From: JAJISK01 sp046759185
GTDB lineage: Archaea > Thermoplasmatota > Thermoplasmata > RBG-16-68-12 > JAJISG01
Direction: 5' to 3'
NCBI GenBank assembly: GCA_046759185.1
Contig: JBHIBO010000002.1
Span: forward strand, 26,509 to 90,508
DNA length: 64,000 bases
Positions 59,133 to 64,000 of the stretch are shown piece after piece (within the stretch, counting starts at the first letter, position 1; each line of letters opens with the position of its first letter). Below the pieces are notes generated by a model that saw only the letters and a program-made list of their open reading frames with translations, did not search any database and was not told the origin of the DNA. A program made the position numbers and the translations under genes.

Positions 59133-59810
59133 ATGAGTAGTCCTGAACGGGAAGTCGTCGTTCCAGGCGACGTTCTCGACGGCGAGGGCTTGAAGCCCGG
59201 CGTCGGTACTTTCAGTGAAGGTGGCCACATCTATGCCTCCCTCCTGGGCGTCCGGCGGGAGCGAGGCGGCTACGTCAACGTCACCCCCCTGGGGGGGCGT
59301 TACGTGCCGCGGACGGGAGATCTCGTCATCGGGAAGGTCGAGGATCTGGGACCCTCCCACTGGCTGGTGGACATCAACGGTCCGCACCCTTCCCCGCTCC
59401 GCGTGAACGAGGTGCCCTGGAAGGTGGACTTCGGCGATACGGCTCGCTACCTGGACGTGGAAGACAGCGTCCTGGTGAAGATCGTCAACCTTGATGAGAC
59501 GAAGCGGGTAGAAATCACAATGAAGGATCGGTCCGCGCGGAAGCTGACGGGAGGACGAATCGTGGAGATCTCCCACGCTAAGGTCCCTCGGGTCATCGGC
59601 CGCAAGGGGAGCATGATCAGTTTGATCAAGAGCTTCACCAACACGCGGATGTTCGTGGGCCAGAACGGCCGAATCTGGATTGACGGGGAGATCGATGATG
59701 TCGTCCACGCCGTGACGGCCATCGAAATGATCGAGTCCGACGCGCACGTGCACGGGCTCACCGACGCCGTCCGGGACTTTCTCGAAGCCACCTATGGCAA
59801 GGCCGAATAA
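59133..59810 (+). CDS. rrp4: Exosome complex RNA-binding protein Rrp4
   Basis: A 225-residue cap protein of the archaeal exosome. It has an N-terminal beta domain (VVVPGDVLDGEGLKPGVGTF), an S1 domain (GDLVIGKVEDLGPSHWLVDIN) and a KH domain (VPRVIGRKGSMISLIKSF). It guides RNA into the Rrp41/Rrp42 ring, encoded next. GGTGGA precedes the ATG. Confidence 0.94.
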   Translation: MSSPEREVVVPGDVLDGEGLKPGVGTFSEGGHIYASLLGVRRERGGYVNVTPLGGRYVPRTGDLVIGKVEDLGPSHWLVDINGPHPSPLRVNEVPWKVDFGDTARYLDVEDSVLVKIVNLDETKRVEITMKDRSARKLTGGRIVEISHAKVPRVIGRKGSMISLIKSFTNTRMFVGQNGRIWIDGEIDDVVHAVTAIEMIESDAHVHGLTDAVRDFLEATYGKAE

Positions 59811-59825
59811 TCCAAGGTGAGCACA

Positions 59826-60611
59826 ATGGCGGAGACGCCCAAGTTAATCGATTCAAAAGGCAAGCGGCTGGACGGCCGCAAGGCAGGTGAAATGCGCCCG
59901 TTGAGTATCGAGGCGGGCGCCCTGAAACGCGCGGATGGAAGCGCCTATCTCGAGTGGGGGAACAACAAAGTCATGGCCGCGGTCTACGGGCCACGGGAGT
60001 GTCACCCCCGCCACTTGGCAGACCCTGCCCGGGCCCTAGTCCGGGTGACCTACAACATGGCGTCGTTCTCCGTGGGCGAGCGCAAGCGACCCGGCCCCGA
60101 CCGGCGCTCCACGGAGATCTCCAAGGTGACCAGCGAGGCGTTCTCCTCCGTGGTCTTCCTGGAGCAGTTCCCGCGCTCGAGCATCGATGTGTTCGTAGAG
60201 ATTCTGCAGGCAGACGCCGGGACCCGGGTCGCCGCACTCACGGCCGTCGCCGTGGCGCTAGCGGACGCCGGGATTCCGATGAAGAGCTTGTTGGCTGGGG
60301 TCGCCTTCGGGAAGATCGGCGGCACGGTCGTATTGGACCTCGGGAAGGAAGAGGACAACTACGGCGAAGCGGACGTTCCCCTCGCTATCATCCCCCGGAC
60401 GGAGGAGATTGTCCTCCTGCAGATGGATGGCGACCTCACGGTCAAGGAGTTCCAGAAGGGGATGAAGATGGCGATCGCCGCGGCCAAGGAGATTTACGAG
60501 GTGCAGAAGGACGCCCTCAAGCGACGCTACGCCGTCTCCGTGGAGGAACTCGAGGCGAAGGAAGGGGCCGAAGAAGAGCTCGAAGAAGGGGCCGTTAAGG
60601 AGGAGGCGTAG
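59826..60611 (+). CDS. rrp41: Exosome catalytic subunit Rrp41
   Basis: A 261-residue RNase PH-fold protein. RLDGRKAGEMRPL opens it, and the phosphate-binding segments DAGTRVAALTAVAVALADAG and ERKRPGPDRRSTEI are present, as is the acidic VVLDLGKEEDNYGEADVPLA active-site region. It is the catalytic subunit of the phosphorolytic hexamer with Rrp42. The ATG at 59826 is preceded by GGTGA 5 nt upstream; a GTG at 59817 overlaps that site. The acidic C-terminal tail is slightly long. Confidence 0.94.
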   Translation: MAETPKLIDSKGKRLDGRKAGEMRPLSIEAGALKRADGSAYLEWGNNKVMAAVYGPRECHPRHLADPARALVRVTYNMASFSVGERKRPGPDRRSTEISKVTSEAFSSVVFLEQFPRSSIDVFVEILQADAGTRVAALTAVAVALADAGIPMKSLLAGVAFGKIGGTVVLDLGKEEDNYGEADVPLAIIPRTEEIVLLQMDGDLTVKEFQKGMKMAIAAAKEIYEVQKDALKRRYAVSVEELEAKEGAEEELEEGAVKEEA

Positions 60612-61391
60612 ATGGCCGAAGTCGTGCACGAGCTGACGCGGAGCCACATCCAGCGCCTGGCCGAAATGGGCAAACGGATCGACGGGCGGGGCCTCGAGGA
60701 GCACCGACCCCTGTCGGTGGAAAAGGGCTACATCGACTCGGCCGAGGGGAGTGCTCGGGTGCACCTGGGCGCGACTGACGTCCTTGTGGGCGTGAAGATG
60801 GAGCTGGGTTCACCCTACGACGACCGGCCCGAATCCGGGGTCCTGATTACCGTCGCAGAACTTCGCCCCGGCGCGAGCCCGACATTTGAGCTGGGTCCAC
60901 CGAAGCCACCCGCCGTCGAGCTAGCCCGGGTGGTGGACCGGGGCATTCGGTCGACAGACACGGTGGACGTAACCAAGCTTGGGATCGAGCCCGGTGAGAA
61001 GGTTTGGCTCCTCTTCGTCGACATCCACATCCTGGACTACGAGGGAAATCTCTTCGACGCCGCAAACTACGCGGCCATGGCCGCCCTAATGAACACGACC
61101 ATTCCGAGGATCGCAAAGTTGGGAGAAGAGAAGGACGCGCCCCTGGAAGTAGAGCATCAGCCCATCTCCGTCACCGCCGCCAAGATTGGAGACGCCATCT
61201 TCATCGATCCTTCTCTGGAGGAGGAGCGGATCGCCGATGCCCGCCTGACCGTCGTCACCGACGAGAAGGGCCACATCCGGGCGATGCAGAAAGGCTTAAC
61301 CGGCCGCTTCACGGTGGATGAGGTCGAACAGGCGGTCTCCCTCTCCCAGAAGATCGGGAAGGAAGTCCGGAAGATGATCGCGGAGGCCTAG
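60612..61391 (+). CDS. rrp42: Exosome subunit Rrp42
   Basis: A 259-residue RNase PH-fold partner of Rrp41. GKRIDGRGLEEHRPL, GATDVLVGVKMELGSPYDDRPE and KVWLLFVDIHILDYEGNLFDA are family segments. It lacks catalytic residues but shapes the RNA path. The ATG directly follows the rrp41 stop, with AAGGAGG overlapping the upstream end. Confidence 0.94.
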   Translation: MAEVVHELTRSHIQRLAEMGKRIDGRGLEEHRPLSVEKGYIDSAEGSARVHLGATDVLVGVKMELGSPYDDRPESGVLITVAELRPGASPTFELGPPKPPAVELARVVDRGIRSTDTVDVTKLGIEPGEKVWLLFVDIHILDYEGNLFDAANYAAMAALMNTTIPRIAKLGEEKDAPLEVEHQPISVTAAKIGDAIFIDPSLEEERIADARLTVVTDEKGHIRAMQKGLTGRFTVDEVEQAVSLSQKIGKEVRKMIAEA

Positions 61392-61397
61392 TCGGGG

Positions 61398-61694
61398 ATG
61401 GCGCGGCGGACAAAGAAGGCAGGGCCCGCAGGCTCGCTCGGCCCACGCTACGGCGTGAAGGTCCGGCGACGCGTCCGGGAGGTTCTCCGGGAGAAGTCCC
61501 GGTGGCACGTCTGCCCCCGGTGCCGGCACCCCAACGTCAGGCGCGTCAGCAGCGGCATCTGGCGGTGCCGACGCTGCGACTACACGTTCGCTGGGGGGGC
61601 ATACCGTCCCGTGGTTACCACGTCCATCTCTCGCCAGGTCTCCCGCAGGGCGGCCGGGGAGGAGGTCGAGGTGCCCGAAGGGCTGGAGGAGTGA
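61398..61694 (+). CDS. rpl37ae: 50S ribosomal protein L37Ae
   Basis: A 98-residue zinc ribosomal protein. GSLGPRYGVKVRRRVREV is followed by the zinc ribbon CPRCRHPNVRRVSSGIWRCRRC and the TFAGGAYRP motif. It is part of the large subunit. The C-terminal tail is a little extended and acidic. It lies between the exosome and RNA polymerase subunit P, a conserved order. Confidence 0.94.
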   Translation: MARRTKKAGPAGSLGPRYGVKVRRRVREVLREKSRWHVCPRCRHPNVRRVSSGIWRCRRCDYTFAGGAYRPVVTTSISRQVSRRAAGEEVEVPEGLEE

Positions 61695-61696
61695 CA

Positions 61697-61831
61697 GTGT
61701 ACAAGTGCGCGGTGTGCAAGCAACCCGTGCGCACCAACATCAACACCGTGGGCATCCAGTGCGAGCACTGCGGATCCAAGATCTTCTACAAGGAGCGGCC
61801 CAACGTCAAGAAGGTCCTGAAGGTGCGATGA
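61697..61831 (+). CDS. rpoP: DNA-directed RNA polymerase subunit P (Rpo12)
   Basis: A 44-residue zinc protein: YKCAVCKQPV, then CEHCGSKIFYKERP, two CxxC pairs that bind one zinc. It is the archaeal counterpart of eukaryotic RPB12. The GTG at 61697 is used because GGAGG lies 7 nt upstream; a GTG at 61691 overlaps the L37Ae stop. Its own stop overlaps the next start (ATGA). Confidence 0.92.
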   Translation: MYKCAVCKQPVRTNINTVGIQCEHCGSKIFYKERPNVKKVLKVR

Positions 61832-62067
61832 GCGTGCGAAAGGCCTGGGTACGGGTGGAAACGGAGGCCGCCGAGACCGTAGCAGCTGCCCTGGAGCCCG
61901 AGGCGGCGCGTCCCGTGCCCCGGAGCCAGGTCGACCTCACCACCGTCCCAGGGGCCCTGTTGATGGAGGTGGAGGCCCGCGACACCAACGCCTTGCGAGC
62001 CGCCTTGAATTCCTACCTCCGCTGGACCTCGGGGGCCCTCCAGATGGTCGAGGAGGCAGGCGAGTGA
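61828..62067 (+). CDS. KEOPS complex subunit Pcc1
   Basis: A 79-residue protein. ETAAALEPE-like TVAAALEPEAAR, the strand GALLMEVEARDTNALRAALNSYLRW and the helical end match Pcc1. Pcc1 dimerises the KEOPS complex that makes t6A on tRNA. It overlaps rpoP (ATGA) and prefoldin beta (GTGA), as in other archaea. Confidence 0.85.
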   Translation: MSVRKAWVRVETEAAETVAAALEPEAARPVPRSQVDLTTVPGALLMEVEARDTNALRAALNSYLRWTSGALQMVEEAGE

Positions 62068-62438
62068 GGGACATCCCCCCCCAGCTCCAGAACCAGATCA
62101 GCCAATTCCGCCAGCTCCAGCAGCAGCTCCAGGTGACCACGGCTCAGCGGGTGCAGATGGAGACCCGGCTCCGGGAGGTGGAGGTCACGCTCGAGGAGCT
62201 GGAAAAGGCCGAGGATGGCGCGCCCATCTACAAGAGCATCGGATCGCTCCTCATTCGTGCGAAGGGCAGGAAGGAGGTCCTCAAGGAGCTCCAGGACCAG
62301 AAGGAGACCCTCTCCATCCGCGTCAAGACACTGGAGAAGCAGGAGAAGACGCTGGCAGAGCGGTATGAACGGATGCAGCAGCAGATTTCCCAGGCCCTCG
62401 GTGGAACGGGGCTGGAAACCGGCCTGGGAGCGGGCTAG
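62064..62438 (+). CDS. pfdB: Prefoldin beta subunit
   Basis: A 124-residue coiled-coil chaperone. Two long helices (residues about 5-45 and 70-115) flank the hairpin region AEDGAPIYKSIGSLLIRA, typical of prefoldin beta. With the alpha subunit it forms the jellyfish-like hexamer that hands unfolded proteins to the thermosome. The GTG start overlaps the Pcc1 stop. Confidence 0.92.
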   Translation: MRDIPPQLQNQISQFRQLQQQLQVTTAQRVQMETRLREVEVTLEELEKAEDGAPIYKSIGSLLIRAKGRKEVLKELQDQKETLSIRVKTLEKQEKTLAERYERMQQQISQALGGTGLETGLGAG

Positions 62439-62479
62439 CCGACTAAATCGTTAAATCAACGTCTCCCCTAGGACACATC

Positions 62480-63130
62480 ATGGCCCAGCAACCGCCCGTG
62501 AGGCCCGGGCAGGGCTCCAACCAGCTCCTTATGATGTTCATGTTCATCGCAATGCTCTTCATTCTGTTCATCCCCGAGGCCCGCTTTGGCCTCGGCTTCG
62601 TCATGGGCCTGATCCTGGAACCCGTCATCGGGTTTGGCGGCCAGTTCTTGGTGGTGACCATCTTCCTGGCCGGCGCCGTCCCCCTCACCCTCTCCACGTT
62701 CCTCCGTCACCGCATGACGAACTGGGTGGCCCAGGGCCAGATGGCCGCCACCAACAAAGCCTTGGGCAAGCTGATGCGTGAGGCCGTGGCCCAGCGCAAT
62801 CAGGCCAAGATGAAGAAGCTCCAGGAGGTCCGGGCCGAGGTCATGCGGGAGTTCATGCCCGTACAGATGGCCCAGTTCCGGACGCTTCCCATCACGATGA
62901 TCCTCTTCATCGCCGTCTTCGCCTGGCTCAGCTTCTTCATTGCCTCCACACCCTTCCCCACGGTGAGCGTTCCCTGGGAGGCGAACGCCTCCCTGGGCGG
63001 GGGCGTGGGCTTCTTTGCCACGTGGGTCCTCCTGTACATCCTCATCACGATGCCCCTGAGCCTGGTGCTGTCCCGTGTCTTGAAGTACTTCACCTTCAAC
63101 CGGAAGCTGAGAGCGATAGGGGAGGCCTAG
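62480..63130 (+). CDS. DUF106/EMC3-like membrane insertase (Oxa1 superfamily)
   Basis: A 216-residue membrane protein with about three helices: LLMMFMFIAMLFILFIPEAR-like near the N-terminus, one near 135-155 and one near 170-195. A cytoplasmic coiled coil rich in basic residues (QRNQAKMKKLQEVRAEVMREF) lies between helices. DUF106 proteins are archaeal relatives of Oxa1/YidC/EMC3 that insert membrane proteins. A TTAAATC box at 62451-62457 gives a leaderless ATG, so this gene has its own promoter within the run. Confidence 0.83.
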   Translation: MAQQPPVRPGQGSNQLLMMFMFIAMLFILFIPEARFGLGFVMGLILEPVIGFGGQFLVVTIFLAGAVPLTLSTFLRHRMTNWVAQGQMAATNKALGKLMREAVAQRNQAKMKKLQEVRAEVMREFMPVQMAQFRTLPITMILFIAVFAWLSFFIASTPFPTVSVPWEANASLGGGVGFFATWVLLYILITMPLSLVLSRVLKYFTFNRKLRAIGEA

Positions 63131-63139
63131 AGGAACCTC

Positions 63140-63685
63140 ATGGCTCTCATCCTGGTCATCGGGGGACTCCCCGGCGCCGGGAAGACCACCGTGGCCCAGG
63201 AACTGGCCCGTCGCCGGGGTTGGGAGGTGGTCTCGGCGGGCGACCTCTTCCGACAGTGGGCCGAGGAGAAGGGCATGAGCCTCAGGGCTTTCGGCCGCTT
63301 GGCGGAGGAGGACCACGCGATCGACAGACGCCTGGACGAGGCCATCCTGAAGCGGGTCACCAATTTGGCCGCAAAGGACGTTCCCCTTATCGTAGAGGGA
63401 CGGCTCCCCGCCCACCTCTTGCGGGCCGAGGGCGAGCAGATGTTTGCCGTCTGGTTAGAGGCGCCGCGCCGCGTCCGGGCAGAACGCGTCGCCCAACGAG
63501 ACGGTCAGAGTGAGGATGTAGCCCGCCGTGAGATGAAGACCCGAGAGGGCTCCGAGGCTCGGCGGTACGCGACCATCTACAGCATCGATCTGGCCGACCT
63601 CGACGTTTTCGATCTCGTACTCGACTCCTCGGACCAGACCCCTGAAGAGCTGGTGGACACCATCCTGGCCGAGGCCGGTGTGTGA
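63140..63685 (+). CDS. cmk: Cytidylate kinase (archaeal type)
   Basis: A 181-residue P-loop kinase. Walker A is GGLPGAGKTTVAQEL, the lid Arg region is APRRVRAERVAQRDG, and SAGDLFRQWAEEKGMSL binds the nucleotide. It phosphorylates CMP and dCMP. It follows DUF106 and precedes cbf5, an order shared by many euryarchaea. The next gene starts within or just after its stop. Confidence 0.92.
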   Translation: MALILVIGGLPGAGKTTVAQELARRRGWEVVSAGDLFRQWAEEKGMSLRAFGRLAEEDHAIDRRLDEAILKRVTNLAAKDVPLIVEGRLPAHLLRAEGEQMFAVWLEAPRRVRAERVAQRDGQSEDVARREMKTREGSEARRYATIYSIDLADLDVFDLVLDSSDQTPEELVDTILAEAGV

Positions 63686-63693
63686 CCGGCTCA

Positions 63694-64000
63694 ATGACCC
63701 GGAGGGATGTCTCGCCCCCCTACGGGAAACCGCCCCAGGCCCGGACCGTGGAGGAACTGTTGCGTGCCGGGATGGTGGTCATCGACAAGCCTCAGGGTCC
63801 CACCTCTCACCAAGTCTCGGCGTGGGTCCGCGACCTTCTCGGCATCGAGAAGGCGGCCCACGGGGGCACCCTCGACCCCCGGGTCACCGGGGTGTTGCCC
63901 ATCGCCCTCGGGCGCGCGGTTCGGGTCCTGGACGCTCTCCACGCGAGCGACAAGGAGTACATCGGCGTCCTGCGGCTGCACCAGGACGTGCCACCGGCGA
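63694..64000 (+). CDS. cbf5: tRNA/rRNA pseudouridine synthase Cbf5 (partial, 5' part)
   Basis: The first 102 codons of a TruB/Cbf5 pseudouridine synthase, cut by the window edge. The catalytic Asp D61 lies in HGGTLDPRVTGVLP, preceded by VVIDKPQGPTSHQ. Cbf5 works with L7Ae, Nop10 and Gar1 on H/ACA guides, and on tRNA U55. The ATG at 63694 is used; GTG at 63682 overlaps the cmk stop and is in the same frame. The PUA domain lies beyond the window. Confidence 0.93.
   Translation, partial: MTRRDVSPPYGKPPQARTVEELLRAGMVVIDKPQGPTSHQVSAWVRDLLGIEKAAHGGTLDPRVTGVLPIALGRAVRVLDALHASDKEYIGVLRLHQDVPPA

Overview
This window looks like archaeal chromosome, GC-rich, probably from a Thermoplasmatota-like euryarchaeon. 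The evidence is the information-processing genes: TBP, S17e, L37Ae, RNA polymerase subunit P, RNase P proteins Pop5 and Rpp21, KEOPS Pcc1, prefoldin beta, SBDS, the Rrp4/Rrp41/Rrp42 exosome, proteasome alpha, Cbf5 and FtsZ. Other archaeal signs are KaiC-like ATPases, a DUF835 protein, F420-type (LLM) oxidoreductases and a tRNA-iMet carrying introns. An alkyltransferase-endonuclease V fusion of the kind known from Ferroplasma supports Thermoplasmatota. Many first genes have a TATA-like box (CTTAAG, TTTAAG or TTTATN) about 25-30 nt before the start codon and no Shine-Dalgarno, so leaderless transcripts are likely. Operon-internal genes often have GGAGG-type sites and GTG or TTG starts. I saw no IS element, CRISPR array or prophage.

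Layout. 1-8190: iron permease, Cys/Met PLP enzyme, MGMT, ADP- and AMP-forming acetyl-CoA synthetases, and a divergent AcuC/HDAC-like deacetylase. 8191-11551: an ARC/Mpa-like ring ATPase, a Dop/PafA-family ligase and a tiny Lys-rich protein. 11884-20843: acyl-CoA genes (crotonases, two thiolases, a DUF35 protein and an HMGCS-like/DUF35 fusion), plus an F420 oxidoreductase, VOC proteins and an amidohydrolase. 20895-27295: dCMP deaminase, an MBL hydrolase, and a homocitrate/isopropylmalate-type synthase, dehydratase and dehydrogenase cassette. 27267-30063: HAD hydrolase, second F420 oxidoreductase, orphan E1 alpha. 30170-36731: ATP-dependent DNA ligase, MATE exporter, a Ku plus LigD-like ligase pair, and two beta-oxidation genes. 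36732-48589: S17e, an ABC exporter, Rpp21, two M24 peptidases, DUF835, a CBS/HPF-like protein, acylphosphatase, a TatD-like enzyme, TBP, ketopantoate reductase and ATL-EndoV. 48662-55977: a degenerate amidohydrolase, RNase HII, SCP2 protein, intron-containing tRNA-iMet, a second ABC exporter, two KaiC-like ATPases and a membrane-anchored subtilase. 56051-64000: ftsZ followed by the archaeal exosome/proteasome superoperon, ending inside cbf5.

The most notable feature is the three-gene locus at 8488-11551. It has the parts of a Pup-proteasome system, which is known from Actinobacteria and some other bacteria: a tandem-OB ARC/Mpa-type unfoldase, a clear PafA/Dop-family enzyme, and a 58-residue Lys/Glu-rich protein ending in RKGEGGDRRT that could be the modifier. 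The same window encodes an archaeal 20S alpha subunit. The enzyme identities rest on many family motifs visible in the sequence. The role of the small protein is inference.
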